DNA of 64,000 bases from Streptococcus infantis (GTDB lineage Bacteria > Bacillota > Bacilli > Lactobacillales > Streptococcaceae), in assembly GCF_000960085.1 (NCBI RefSeq), contig NZ_JYGT01000007.1:1-64000 (forward strand), written 5' to 3'. The notes below the pieces were generated by a model. That model did not search any database. It saw only the letters and a program-made list of their open reading frames with translations, and had not been told where the DNA came from. A program made the translations under genes and the position numbers. Positions 55,589 through 64,000 of this stretch are shown here, piece after piece; within the stretch, counting starts at the first letter, position 1, and every line of letters starts with the position of its first letter.

Positions 55589-56968
55589 TTATTCACTATC
55601 CAACAAGAGTTCTTTTGGTTGTTTAAAGAGGAGATTGCTGGAAGCAAGCGCCATAACTAGTACCACTAGAACTAAGCCAAGTACAAAGATGATAGCAAAG
55701 TCTGTGGGTTGAATGGAAATATCCAGACTTGAAAGTGTCTTGCTAAAGCCATCAACTTCTGCACCACCACCAAGATTAGAGGCTTGGGCTGCCTTACTAG
55801 CTTGCTTAGCCACATCTGATGTGACATTTGCAAGCACTGTATTTCCAATAGTACGAGCAGTATAGTTAGCTAAGAAGTAAGCTGAAATAAGTGCTGGAAT
55901 TGCAATCATAACTGCTTCTGTGATAAATTGTCCTAGAATACTTGCTTGTTTTAGACCAATTGAAAGGAGAATTCCAACCTCTTTACGACGGGCGTTAATC
56001 CATAGTGTCAGTAAGAGAGCAAGTAGAAGAACAGAGAAGCTCAAGCTACCCCAGAAGAGAAGATTAGCCATCTTGTACATGCCTGAGATAGATTGTTCGA
56101 GGGCAGGATAGTTAGATGAACTCTTAATCAAGCTATACATCTTCCAGTTGATGCCGTTGATCGACCCTAATTCTTGCATGACAGTATCTAGATTCTTGTC
56201 TCCAGCCACAAAGAAGGTAGCATCTCCATAAATAGCTGTATCTTCTGTATAACCATAGAGTTGGGCTGCTGTGTGAATATCTGTGATAGCTGTATTCTCA
56301 TAAAGTTCTTGTGAGTAGGTTACAGCAGATTTGTTATGTCCATCAAAAAGTCCTTTGATCGTTACTTCTACTGTTTCCTTTGCTCCTTTTTCATTATCTG
56401 CATCGTAGATATTGGAGTTCAGTTTGACCTTGTCCCCTACCTTCCAGCCATGTTTAGCAGCCAAGTCTTTGTGCATGAGAATCTGGTATTTGTCGTCCTT
56501 GGTTAAGTGTTCTCCTTCGACCAGTTTGTAAGAGCCTGACACAAACTTGTCTTCTTTAGACGAATCATTAACTCCTGTTATCATCAAGCTACTTCCAAAA
56601 CGTTGAGCTCGATCTGCAGTTAGATTTTTCTTGGTTTCAGGCGTTTCAATCAGTTCATAGCCTGTCAGATCACCGATAGCATTAATCCGTTTGATGTAGG
56701 ATTCAATATCCTTATTCTCGGTAATTTTTTTGATATCTTCACCCTTGATATTCCCTGCACCACGTGGCGTTCCCTGGTTGACCCTGCGGTTGATTTGCAT
56801 GGAGAAACTATTGGTGATATTTTTAAAGGTTTCCTGAGAAGCCTTGGCTGTCGCTCCTTTGATAGACAAACCGACCAAACTCAAACTAGCCATCAAAAGA
56901 ATGATAAGAAAGATCACAATAGACTTGAAAAATTTTCTTGTGACATAGGCAAATGCGTTGTGTAACAT
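55589..56968 (-). CDS. vex3: Vex3, MacB/FtsX-type ABC transporter permease
   Basis: 459 aa. Membrane segment about 15-37, large extracellular MacB-like domain about 40-310, three membrane segments about 315-455 (FtsX domain: ARRKEVGILLSIGLKQASILGQF). Works with Vex1 and Vex2 in an exporter of unknown substrate. AGAAAGGA upstream. Separated from vex2 by a 330-bp structured gap. Confidence 0.92.
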   Translation of the reverse strand: MLHNAFAYVTRKFFKSIVIFLIILLMASLSLVGLSIKGATAKASQETFKNITNSFSMQINRRVNQGTPRGAGNIKGEDIKKITENKDIESYIKRINAIGDLTGYELIETPETKKNLTADRAQRFGSSLMITGVNDSSKEDKFVSGSYKLVEGEHLTKDDKYQILMHKDLAAKHGWKVGDKVKLNSNIYDADNEKGAKETVEVTIKGLFDGHNKSAVTYSQELYENTAITDIHTAAQLYGYTEDTAIYGDATFFVAGDKNLDTVMQELGSINGINWKMYSLIKSSSNYPALEQSISGMYKMANLLFWGSLSFSVLLLALLLTLWINARRKEVGILLSIGLKQASILGQFITEAVMIAIPALISAYFLANYTARTIGNTVLANVTSDVAKQASKAAQASNLGGGAEVDGFSKTLSSLDISIQPTDFAIIFVLGLVLVVLVMALASSNLLFKQPKELLLDSE

Positions 56969-57298
56969 AAGATTCCTTTCTAGAATTACTTCGCTTATAT
57001 GTTTTTATATTTCTTTATTTCCCTTAAATAGTGCGGACGGGAGGTAAAATTATCCAGTGGATGATTTTAGAAATCCAAGGAATTTCACGATTTATTTTTG
57101 AGCTCTTCGCCATTTCATTTCTAGGCTCAGACTAAAATAGTTCCCCAAACTATTTTACTCTCAAAAATCCCGTCCTAGATAATAACAAAGTTATTATCTA
57201 GGATACCACTATAGCGGGAAATAACTGTTTAAGAATCACTTCGTTTATAATTACTTAATAGTTTACTAAAGCAATTCCAAAAGTTTAAGAAGTAGACT
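56969..57298. other. Structured non-coding gap between vex2 and vex3
   Basis: 330 bp, no supported gene. Perfect 14-bp hairpin TCCTAGATAATAAC / GTTATTATCTAGGA (57173-57186 / 57190-57203, loop AAA). 9-bp hairpin AAAATAGTT / AACTATTTT (57134-57156). Long-range 8-bp pair GGACGGGA (57035-57042) / TCCCGTCC (57168-57175). Part (57063-57084) resembles 19144-19166 in the carA/carB gap, and 57117-57128 repeats 27881-27892. Likely a small dispersed element, family not recognised. Confidence 0.6.
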
Positions 57299-57931
57299 CT
57301 ATTTTTCAGTCAGTTTCTTATCCTTCAATTCAAGTGTAATATCTGACGCCTGTGCTACTTCCTTGCTGTGGGTCACAACGATCACACACTTGCCTGTTTT
57401 CTCAGCGAGAGATTTGAGCAAATCGATGATATCCCCAGCAGTCTTAGGATCCAAGTTTCCTGTTGGTTCATCTGCTAAAATTACTGGCGCCTCAGAGACA
57501 AGACTACGAGCAATGGCAACCCGTTGTTGCTGCCCTCCTGATAATTGGAGAACATTTCGCTTGATTTGACTTTCATCCAAACCAAGTTCAAGAAGGGTAT
57601 CCTTGCTAGCTTTTTTATTGACCAAGCGGATATTTTCCAATGGAGAAAGATAATCAATCAAGTTATAGTTTTGGAAAACTAGCGAGATATGGTGCATTCG
57701 GTGATAAGAATATCCTTGTTCACGAATATCCTTGCCTTCGAATAAGATAGCACCTTCGACTGGGCTATCAAGTCCTGCTAATAGAGATAAGAGTGTGGAT
57801 TTTCCAGCTCCTGATTCTCCGATAATACTATAAAACTTACCAGGTTCAAAATCGTAATTGATTTTATATAATACTGCTTCTGCAGTGTTTTTATAACGAT
57901 AAGTAAGATCTTGTAATTGTAGTAAAGTCAT
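57299..57931 (-). CDS. vex2: Vex2, ABC transporter ATPase
   Basis: 210 aa from ATG 57931 with AAAGGAG upstream; longer frames overlap vex1 and lack this site. Walker [10 protein letters not shown] near residue 38, signature [13 protein letters not shown] near 135, Walker [13 protein letters not shown] near 157, [10 protein letters not shown]-loop. LolD/MacB-type ATPase powering Vex1/Vex3. 13 bp after vex1. Confidence 0.94.
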   Translation of the reverse strand: MTLLQLQDLTYRYKNTAEAVLYKINYDFEPGKFYSIIGESGAGKSTLLSLLAGLDSPVEGAILFEGKDIREQGYSYHRMHHISLVFQNYNLIDYLSPLENIRLVNKKASKDTLLELGLDESQIKRNVLQLSGGQQQRVAIARSLVSEAPVILADEPTGNLDPKTAGDIIDLLKSLAEKTGKCVIVVTHSKEVAQASDITLELKDKKLTEK

Positions 57932-57944
57932 GATTTCTCCTTTA

Positions 57945-59222
57945 TTAACTGATGGATGATAAAATTTCTTTCGGTGATTTTCTAAATAAAAATAGGAAAC
58001 AAAGTGCAACTGACAAGTAGCTAATTATAAGTAGGAAAATATAAGATTCTCCAAATGATAGAAGACTTGTTGAAAGATTCGTTGCTTTTGCTAGCGTATC
58101 TTGTAGTGCAGCTTGGTCGCCACTTGCTAATACAGTATTCAAGAGATAGGAAGTAATGGCATTCCCAGCCACAAATGCAGGCAGAATAGATGCCAATGAA
58201 ACTAGGATGACTTCCAGGCAGAATTGGCTAAAGATTGCTCCTTTTCCCTTACCTAGTGCCAATAAAATACCAACCTCGTAGACTCGCTCTCGTAACCAAA
58301 GTGACAAGACCAAGATCAGCGCTCCTACACCAGCGATCATAATGCCATAGAGGAAAATCTGTAGGAAGGTTTGGAAGGTCGAAACTGAATCCTTGATTTG
58401 TTCAAAAGCCTTATTTTCCTTCTCGACTTGGTAACCTTGATTTTCCAGGGATAACTTTTCAACCTCTTGAATGATACTATCCATATCTTTTGGATTTTCT
58501 AGATAGAAACGAGCGGCGCTAACTTGAGCTTCCTTATTTCCAAGAAGAGTTTGGCTACTTTCGTAGTCTGTATAGACCGTATTTTCACTAAAATCTGAGC
58601 TAAGACCAGTGAATTTTTCTTGCTTCTTACCTGAGAAAATACCTACGATTTCATAGTCTTGATTTTGTCCACTACTATCTTCTACTGGTCCAGAATTTAA
58701 GTTAATCTTATCTCCTACTTTTAGATTGTTTTTCTTGGCTAAATCTTCATGGATTAAGATCTTTTTGCTATCCCCTTTTTGGATATGCCTTCCTTCTTTA
58801 AGGGTAAAGGCAGAGCTAGTAAAGGAGACATCCTTAGAGGAATCTTCTAAAGCTATCAAACTGATGAGATTTTTTTCAGCCTCTGTCAAATCATCCCGTT
58901 GAATACTTTGTTCTCCAGTAACGACTTCTTTGTCAGTTAACTTGGCTATTGTTTCTAGCTCAGGTGAAATCTTCTCAAAGCCCTTTATCTTTTTAAGGTC
59001 ATCTAGTTGAGACAGTTGAAAAGTCTGATCTGCTTCTATTCTTTTAATAGAAAAAGATGTATTCAATGAACGATAGAGATTATTTTCTACTGTTTTGTTG
59101 GACTTCATGAGCGTCAAACAAGCCGATATTCCAGCCAATAAGACAAATAGAATCAGGAATAATATGAGACTTCTCAGTCGTTTTCTGCTGACGTAAGCCC
59201 AAGCTCTTTGAGTGGGATTCAT
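57945..59222 (-). CDS. vex1: Vex1, MacB/FtsX-type ABC transporter permease
   Basis: 425 aa from ATG 59222 (GGAGGTG upstream); longer in-frame starts lack a ribosome site. Membrane segment about 17-37, extracellular domain about 40-285, three membrane segments about 290-420 (RERVYEVGILLALGKGKGAIFSQF). Homologous to Vex3, forming the other half of the permease. A TATAAT box at 59248-59253 is a promoter candidate. First gene of vex1-vex2-vex3. Confidence 0.92.
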   Translation of the reverse strand: MNPTQRAWAYVSRKRLRSLILFLILFVLLAGISACLTLMKSNKTVENNLYRSLNTSFSIKRIEADQTFQLSQLDDLKKIKGFEKISPELETIAKLTDKEVVTGEQSIQRDDLTEAEKNLISLIALEDSSKDVSFTSSAFTLKEGRHIQKGDSKKILIHEDLAKKNNLKVGDKINLNSGPVEDSSGQNQDYEIVGIFSGKKQEKFTGLSSDFSENTVYTDYESSQTLLGNKEAQVSAARFYLENPKDMDSIIQEVEKLSLENQGYQVEKENKAFEQIKDSVSTFQTFLQIFLYGIMIAGVGALILVLSLWLRERVYEVGILLALGKGKGAIFSQFCLEVILVSLASILPAFVAGNAITSYLLNTVLASGDQAALQDTLAKATNLSTSLLSFGESYIFLLIISYLSVALCFLFLFRKSPKEILSSIS

Positions 59223-59287
59223 ATAGCACCTCCATATTTGTAAATCCATTATAATATTCAAATATGAAATGTTTATGAAATAAGAAA

Positions 59288-59348
59288 AAAAGAGCAAAAA
59301 TATATTTGCTCTTTTTTACGAAAAATAAAAAGCTAGCCGAAGCTAGCT
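59288..59348. terminator. Two terminators between tRNA-Leu and vex1
   Basis: Minus strand AGCTAGC-TTCG-GCTAGCT then TTTTTATTTTT (59325-59348) ends the tRNA. A second hairpin AAAGAGCAAA / TTTGCTCTTT with T-runs on both sides (59288-59317) gives extra insulation before vex1. Confidence 0.85.
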
Positions 59349-59357
59349 CATCTACTA

Positions 59358-59443
59358 TGCGGAGAGAGGGACTTGAACCCTCACGACCTAAAGCGGTCAC
59401 AGGATCCTTAGTCCTGCGCGTCTGCCAATTCCGCCATCCCCGC
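59358..59443 (-). tRNA. tRNA-Leu (anticodon AAG)
   Basis: 86 nt class II tRNA. Acceptor GCGGGGA/TCTCCGC with a single wobble, anticodon stem CAGGA/TCCTG, loop CTAAGGA, long variable arm, T loop TTCAAGT, discriminator A; CCA not encoded. Confidence 0.95.
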
Positions 59444-59520
59444 GTCGATTACTTTACTAGTATATCAACTTTGAAAAAAATTGTCAAGACTTTTTTCAGA
59501 TTTTTTCATCTTGAAATGTA

Positions 59521-60096
59521 TTATTCTGTAATTTCAAGCAAATTTTCATCAACCAATTTCGCACCAAGTGTATTCTTAAAATGTCCAAGTGCAAAGGCAT
59601 GATTCTCAGGCCAAATGGATGCTACTGCAGGCTTGACAATCTCGATATGATAACCAAGATTATAAGCATCAATCGCAGTATGAAGCACACAAATATCTGT
59701 AAGAACTCCAGTCAAGATAACAGTATCCACACGACGCTCTCTCAAACGAATATCTAAATCAGTTCCAGAAAAAGCCGAATAGTGACGTTTATCCATCCAA
59801 AAGACACGACTATCTTGAGCATGTTCCTGATAAAAGTCAGCTAACTTGCCATACAAGTTACGTCCACTAGTCCCAATGATGTTATGAGGTGGAAAGAGTT
59901 TACTTTCCGGATGAAAAACATCATTTTCTTCATGAGCATCAATCGTAAAGAAAATATAATCTCCACGGTCAAATGCTAAACGTGTCACCTTGTCTATCAC
60001 TTCAGAAATTTCTTGCGCAGGAGCTCCTGCAGTCAATTTGCCCTTATCCGCTACAAAATCTTCTGTGTAGTCAATTGAAATTAAAGCCTTAGCCAT
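59521..60096 (-). CDS. pncA: Nicotinamidase (isochorismatase-like cysteine hydrolase)
   Basis: 191 aa, the length of pneumococcal PncA. Converts nicotinamide to nicotinic acid for NAD salvage. Catalytic triad Asp in ISIDYTEDF (residue 9), Lys in WMDKRHYSAF near 103, Cys in LTDICVLH near 136. Metal ligands in DAHEENDVFHPE near 52-63. Its ATG overlaps the codY stop by one base, so it is co-translated with codY. Confidence 0.95.
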   Translation of the reverse strand: MAKALISIDYTEDFVADKGKLTAGAPAQEISEVIDKVTRLAFDRGDYIFFTIDAHEENDVFHPESKLFPPHNIIGTSGRNLYGKLADFYQEHAQDSRVFWMDKRHYSAFSGTDLDIRLRERRVDTVILTGVLTDICVLHTAIDAYNLGYHIEIVKPAVASIWPENHAFALGHFKNTLGAKLVDENLLEITE

Positions 60097-60884
60097 TAAT
60101 AGTCCCTCTTTTTCACTTCTTCAAAAATGTCTGGAATCAACACTTTAAGATATGTTCCTTTCATACCAAGGGAACGACTTTCAATAATCCCTGCTGATTC
60201 AAGTTTACGAAGGGCATTGACAATCACAGAGCGAGTGATACCGATACGGTCTGCAATGACAGAAGCTGTCAGCTGACCTTCATTGCCATTTAGTTCTCCT
60301 AAAATAGCAGATACTGCTCGTAATTCAGAGTATGAAAGAGTGTTAACCGCCATAGTGACTGCTGTACGACGACGAATATTTTTCTCGTCTTCTTCACGTT
60401 GGAAGTTCAACAATTGAATTCCAACTACAGTGCTTGCAATCTCAACAAGGATCAAATCCTCTTCTTCAAATTTCTTGTCATTACGCCAAATAATCAAAGA
60501 ACCCAAGCGGATACCAGAGACATGAATCGGAGCAATCGTAGTCAATCCATCAGGAAAGTCTGAACGACTTTCTGTTGGGAAAACGGTCAAATCATGCTCC
60601 ACTGGGAGGTTCGCCTCCGTATCGTAGATCATGTTAGCCCCTTGGATATATTCATCAGGGAAAATCTTTGATTGGAAAAATTGCTCTACACGGTCATTAT
60701 TGGTCTTGTAGCGCATAAAATATCCTAGAAGACGTCCCTTACTATTTAAAATACAGGCATTACAGTCAATAATATCAGCCAATTGACGTGTAATTGCATT
60801 GTATGGTAGGTCATCTTGAAGCTTTTCTTCCGCACGCTTCAGGATAGACGTAATTTTTCTTGTTTTTTCTAATAAATTTGCCAT
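60096..60884 (-). CDS. codY: GTP- and branched-chain-amino-acid-sensing repressor CodY
   Basis: 262 aa. N-terminal GAF domain (about 1-155) that binds Ile/Val/Leu, C-terminal winged HTH (about 200-255) with [23 protein letters not shown]. Global regulator of amino-acid metabolism and, in pneumococcus, essential in many backgrounds through iron uptake control. A CodY box directly upstream of its own promoter suggests autoregulation. Forms an operon with pncA. Confidence 0.98.
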   Translation of the reverse strand: MANLLEKTRKITSILKRAEEKLQDDLPYNAITRQLADIIDCNACILNSKGRLLGYFMRYKTNNDRVEQFFQSKIFPDEYIQGANMIYDTEANLPVEHDLTVFPTESRSDFPDGLTTIAPIHVSGIRLGSLIIWRNDKKFEEEDLILVEIASTVVGIQLLNFQREEDEKNIRRRTAVTMAVNTLSYSELRAVSAILGELNGNEGQLTASVIADRIGITRSVIVNALRKLESAGIIESRSLGMKGTYLKVLIPDIFEEVKKRDY

Positions 60885-60910
60885 GTTTTACCTCGCATAT
60901 AATCGCTTTC

Positions 60911-60955
60911 AGTATATCATAAAATTGCGACTATTTCAACAATTATCTGAAAATT
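60911..60955 (-). promoter_or_regulatory. codY promoter and CodY box
   Basis: Minus strand: -35 TTGAAA (60934-60939), 17-bp spacer, -10 TATACT (60911-60916). AATTATCTGAAAATT (60941-60955) lies just upstream of the -35 and matches the CodY consensus AATTTTCWGAAAATT at 14 of 15 positions. Confidence 0.82.
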
Positions 60956-61123
60956 GTTTATTGAATTGCAATTCAAGCGTGTTCGAAAATTTTTGCTAAT
61001 TTTTTTGTATTTTCTTATTGACAGCTTCCTCAATTTTTGATAATATAATATTACAAGATAACAAATATATAAATACAAACTCTCGTATGATTATTTTCTT
61101 GACTATAGGTCTCCTTATATATA

Positions 61124-61152
61124 AAAGCGATCCACCACAGTGAACCGCTTTT
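61124..61152 (-). terminator. Terminator of the DEAD-box helicase gene
   Basis: Minus strand GCGGTTCAC-loop-GTGGATCGC with two wobbles, flanked by AAAA and TTTT. 4-30 bp past the stop codon. Confidence 0.8.
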
Positions 61153-61155
61153 TTG

Positions 61156-62730
61156 TTATTTATCTCCTTTGTTACGAATCACAAAGCCTGTCTTCTTCTC
61201 GCTTGAAGTATTACGTGGTTTTTTATTATCCTTACGGTAACGTTTTTCCTTCTCAAAGCGGTCGTTCTTGCGACTGCCTTTTTTGAAATCATCACGACGA
61301 CCATTGCCACGGCGATCACGATCTCGACGGTCGTCACCACGACGGCTACCACGACCAGACTTGCCTTTTGCTCCAAATCCACCACCAGATGGTTTGAATG
61401 GTAATGGTTTCTCACGTGCAATTTCAACTTCTGGAAGACTGTCCGGATCCTGAACCGTTAAGCTAAGGATGTACATGGCCAATTCTTCTGGGCTAAATTC
61501 AGCTGCCAATTTACGAGCATCTTTTGCGAATTTGTCAAAGTTGCCACGAATAGTTTCATCCGCAAAGTCACGTTCAATCTTCTTCAGCGCAACATGCTTT
61601 TTAGCTTGGAAGGCTTCTTCTGCTGTAGCAGGTTTCAAGCCCTTCATGCGTTTCTTGGTCAAGTTTTCGATGATTTGGAGGTAGCCCATCTCATTTGGTG
61701 CTACGAAAGTAATGGATTGACCTGACTTCCCAGCACGACCTGTACGACCAATACGGTGAACATAGCTCTCTGGATCTTGTGGAATATCATAGTTGTAAAC
61801 ATGAGTCACACCTGAAATATCCAAGCCACGTGCCGCAACATCTGTTGCAACGAGGACATCAAGATTGCCATTTTTGAAATCACGGAGGACACGAAGACGT
61901 TTATTTTGGTCAAGGTCTCCATGAATACCTTCTGCACGGAAACCACGGATCTTAAGACCACGAGTCAACTCATCTACACGACGTTTGGTACGACCAAATA
62001 CAATCGCAAGTTCAGGTTGCTCCACGTCCATGAGACGAGTCATAGTATCAAATTTTTCTTGTTCTTTGACACGGATATAGTACTGGTCCACCAATTCTGT
62101 TGTCAACTCCTTGGCAGCAATCTTCACATGCTCAGGTTCTTTCATAAACTGAACCCCGATACGTTTGATGGCATCTGGCATAGTTGCTGAAAAGAGTAAG
62201 GTTTGACGATTTTCTGGGACACGAGAGATGATGGCTTCAATATCCTCAAGGAAGCCCATGTTCAGCATTTCATCTGCTTCGTCAAGGATAAGAGTTTCAA
62301 TATCTTGTAGTTTCAAGGCCTTGCGTTTGATCAAATCCAGGAGACGACCTGGTGTTCCAACTACGATATGAGCTCCTGATTTAAGTGCCTTGATTTGCTT
62401 TTCGATACTTGAACCACCATAAACAGAACGGACTTTTACACCCTTGCTTCTACCAAAGCGGAAAAGTTCTTCCTGACTTTGTACAGCTAGTTCACGGGTT
62501 GGTGCAATGACTAAAGCTTGAATGGTTCCTTCTTCTGTACGAATTTTTTCAAGGGTTGGCAAACCAAAGGCTGCAGTTTTCCCTGTACCTGTTTGAGCTT
62601 GTCCGATGACATCTTTCCCTTCAAGAGCCAAAGGAATGGTTTGCTCTTGAATAGGACTTGCTTCTACAAATCCTGCTTTTTCGATTTCTGCTAACAAATC
62701 CGCAGAAAGATTAAATTCATTAAATTTCAC
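61156..62730 (-). CDS. DEAD-box RNA helicase (CshA/DeaD type)
   Basis: 524 aa, GTG start at 62730. Motifs in order: Q (SPIQEQTIP), I (AQTGTGKT), Ia (PTRELA), II (DEADEML near 152), III (SAT), V (ATDVAARGLD), VI (HRIGRTGRAG near 325). The C-terminal tail (about 440-524) is Arg/Gly/Lys-rich and disordered, binding RNA. Acts in ribosome assembly and mRNA decay, mainly in the cold. A long upstream region with hairpins suggests post-transcriptional control. Confidence 0.95.
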   Translation of the reverse strand: MKFNEFNLSADLLAEIEKAGFVEASPIQEQTIPLALEGKDVIGQAQTGTGKTAAFGLPTLEKIRTEEGTIQALVIAPTRELAVQSQEELFRFGRSKGVKVRSVYGGSSIEKQIKALKSGAHIVVGTPGRLLDLIKRKALKLQDIETLILDEADEMLNMGFLEDIEAIISRVPENRQTLLFSATMPDAIKRIGVQFMKEPEHVKIAAKELTTELVDQYYIRVKEQEKFDTMTRLMDVEQPELAIVFGRTKRRVDELTRGLKIRGFRAEGIHGDLDQNKRLRVLRDFKNGNLDVLVATDVAARGLDISGVTHVYNYDIPQDPESYVHRIGRTGRAGKSGQSITFVAPNEMGYLQIIENLTKKRMKGLKPATAEEAFQAKKHVALKKIERDFADETIRGNFDKFAKDARKLAAEFSPEELAMYILSLTVQDPDSLPEVEIAREKPLPFKPSGGGFGAKGKSGRGSRRGDDRRDRDRRGNGRRDDFKKGSRKNDRFEKEKRYRKDNKKPRNTSSEKKTGFVIRNKGDK

Positions 62731-63020
62731 GTTATTCTTCTTTCTAAAGATGGTGCGAAGCCATCCTATAGCGCTTAGTTTATACTTTTCTTGTCATGAC
62801 GTACTTTCATACCTTTTATGAAAGACCGTGTTGCTTCTTTTCCACTAAAGAAAAGTACTGCTTTTTTGCAACTTATCTAGTATAACACAAGACAGGGGCA
62901 AAAGATAGTCTAACCACCTGATTAAATCATGTAAACGATTTTTCTATCTTTTGAAGTCGATTTATCTAAGCATTCTCGAGACTATTTTGTTTGGATATTT
63001 TTTCCCGTAGCAGAATTGTG
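62731..63020 (-). promoter_or_regulatory. Long upstream region of the helicase gene
   Basis: About 290 bp without a gene, shared with the divergent oxidoreductase. Contains hairpins CTTTCATA/TATGAAAG (about 62806-62825) and CTTTTC/GAAAAG (about 62837-62855) on the helicase side, consistent with a structured 5' UTR. TGTAAACGATTTTT near 62930 is only a weak cre match. Confidence 0.45.
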
Positions 63021-63070
63021 AAAAAATTTTTTTCTTGTGCTAGAATGAAATCAAACAGGAGGATTTAAAA

Positions 63071-64000
63071 ATGTTAACATACGATTTAATTGTCATTGGA
63101 TTTGGTAAGGCTGGTAAGACGCTTGCTGGGAAACTAGCTTCAGCTGGTAAAAAAGTTGCCCTTATCGAACGCAACAAAGCAATGTACGGTGGAACTTGTA
63201 TAAACATCGGTTGTATTCCAACTAAAACCTTGTTAGTTGCCGCAGAAAAGGACTTGTCATTTGACGAGGTTATGGCTACAAAAAATACAGTTACTACACG
63301 CCTCAATGGTAAAAACTATGCGACTATTGCTGGTACTGGTGTTGATATCATTGATGCTGAAGCACACTTTGTCTCAAACAAGGTTATTGAAATTCAAGCT
63401 GGAGATGAAAAACAAGAACTGACTGCTGAAACAATCGTTATCAACACTGGTGCTATTTCAAACGTATTGCCAATTCCAGGTCTTACTACAAGTAAGAACG
63501 TCTTTGACTCAACAGGTATCCAAAACTTAGAACAATTACCAGAAAAAATTGGTGTACTTGGTGGAGGAAATATCGGCCTTGAATTTGCAACTCTCTACAA
63601 CAAACTTGGAAGTAAGGTAACAGTCCTAGATGCTTTGGATACTTTCTTGCCTCGTGTAGAACCTTCAATCGCAGCTCTTGCCAAACAATACTTGGAAGAA
63701 GATGGAATTGAACTCCTTCAAAATGTCCGCACTACAGAAATCAAAAACGACGGTGACCAAGTGCTTGTCGTGACCGAGAATGAAACATACCGTTTCGACG
63801 CGCTTCTCTACGCAACAGGACGTAAACCAAATGTAGAGCCACTTCAACTTGAAAACACAGACATTGAACTAACTGAACGTGGCGCTATCAAAGTCGACAA
63901 ACACTGCCAAACAAACGTTCCAGGTGTCTTTGCAGTTGGAGATGTCAACGGTGGACTTCAATTCACCTACATTTCTCTAGATGACTTCCGTGTTGTCTAC
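63071..64000 (+). CDS. FAD-dependent pyridine nucleotide-disulfide oxidoreductase, N-terminal part
   Basis: 310 codons to the window edge; the C-terminus is outside. FAD-binding LIVIGFGKAGKTLA near residue 8 (GxGxxG variant with Phe/Ala). Redox-active C-x4-C in GGTCINIGCIPTK near 40-48. NAD(P)-binding GVLGGGNIGLEFATLY near 160. Second FAD motif TNVPGVFAVGDVNGG near 285. Resembles RclA-type and mercuric-reductase-like enzymes rather than classic lipoamide dehydrogenase, since no dehydrogenase-complex genes are near. CAGGAGG before the ATG; -10 TAGAAT at about 63040 with extended TGC. Confidence 0.92.
   Translation, partial: MLTYDLIVIGFGKAGKTLAGKLASAGKKVALIERNKAMYGGTCINIGCIPTKTLLVAAEKDLSFDEVMATKNTVTTRLNGKNYATIAGTGVDIIDAEAHFVSNKVIEIQAGDEKQELTAETIVINTGAISNVLPIPGLTTSKNVFDSTGIQNLEQLPEKIGVLGGGNIGLEFATLYNKLGSKVTVLDALDTFLPRVEPSIAALAKQYLEEDGIELLQNVRTTEIKNDGDQVLVVTENETYRFDALLYATGRKPNVEPLQLENTDIELTERGAIKVDKHCQTNVPGVFAVGDVNGGLQFTYISLDDFRVVY

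Overview
The window reads as chromosomal DNA of a mitis-group Streptococcus (S. mitis / S. oralis / S. pneumoniae relatives). Evidence: low-GC coding sequence with AGGAGG-type ribosome binding sites; the pneumococcal-type vex123-vncRS-fba locus; a pyrR-pyrB-carA-carB operon with PyrR attenuators; cppA; codY-pncA; an amidase carrying choline-binding-type repeats; a pneumococcal-type BOX repeat; and several LPXTG wall-anchored proteins. Species cannot be fixed from the sequence alone.

Layout. 1-15.4 kb: a surface-adhesin block on the minus strand. It holds the N-terminal 1115 residues of a Cna/pilin-type adhesin cut by the window edge, nagB with an operator-rich promoter, a GbpC/Spa-domain LPXTG protein (869 aa), and a 2583-aa LPXTG adhesin built from alternating SspB-C-like and pilin-type isopeptide modules. 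15.7-23.2 kb: pyrimidine synthesis (carB, carA, pyrB, pyrR), then nth and a yceD-like gene. 23.4-29.4 kb: an immunity-like small protein, an ABC-F gene behind a leader-peptide attenuator, htpX-lemA, rsmG, and pyrP behind a second PyrR attenuator. 29.4-35.2 kb: DMT transporter, serine hydrolase, cppA, an endonuclease-type phosphatase and a glucose-type PTS. 35.4-43.2 kb: mnmL-mnmM-type tRNA modification genes, a small unknown, an antiporter, a YihY protein, a BOX element, an ATP-grasp ligase, a symporter and DUF3397. 43.3-47.4 kb: choline-binding-type amidase, IS861-like remnant, a secreted twin-domain protein of unknown function, a small membrane protein and tRNA-Thr. 47.4-59.4 kb: GNAT, a three-gene ABC exporter, two hydrolase genes, fba, vncS, vncR, vex3, vex2, vex1 and tRNA-Leu. 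59.5-64 kb: pncA, codY with its own CodY box, a DEAD-box helicase, and the start of a flavin disulfide reductase.

How the parts work together. The pyrimidine genes and the uracil permease share PyrR/RNA attenuation. nagB and ptsG carry catabolite-control sites, and cre-like sites lie before the giant adhesin and the ABC exporter, linking sugar supply to surface and transport functions. The adhesin block is modular and repeat-rich, which suggests ongoing recombination.

The least explained items are: (i) the secreted protein at 45908-46669, with two copies of an unrecognised domain around a Pro-Ala linker; (ii) the 250-bp leader of the ABC-F gene, with a three-codon ORF, an antiterminator candidate and two terminators; (iii) three genes whose -10 box lies only 6-7 nt before the ATG, implying leaderless mRNAs; (iv) two structured non-coding gaps inside operons (carA/carB and vex2/vex3) that share a short related sequence. 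No CRISPR array, prophage or origin was seen.
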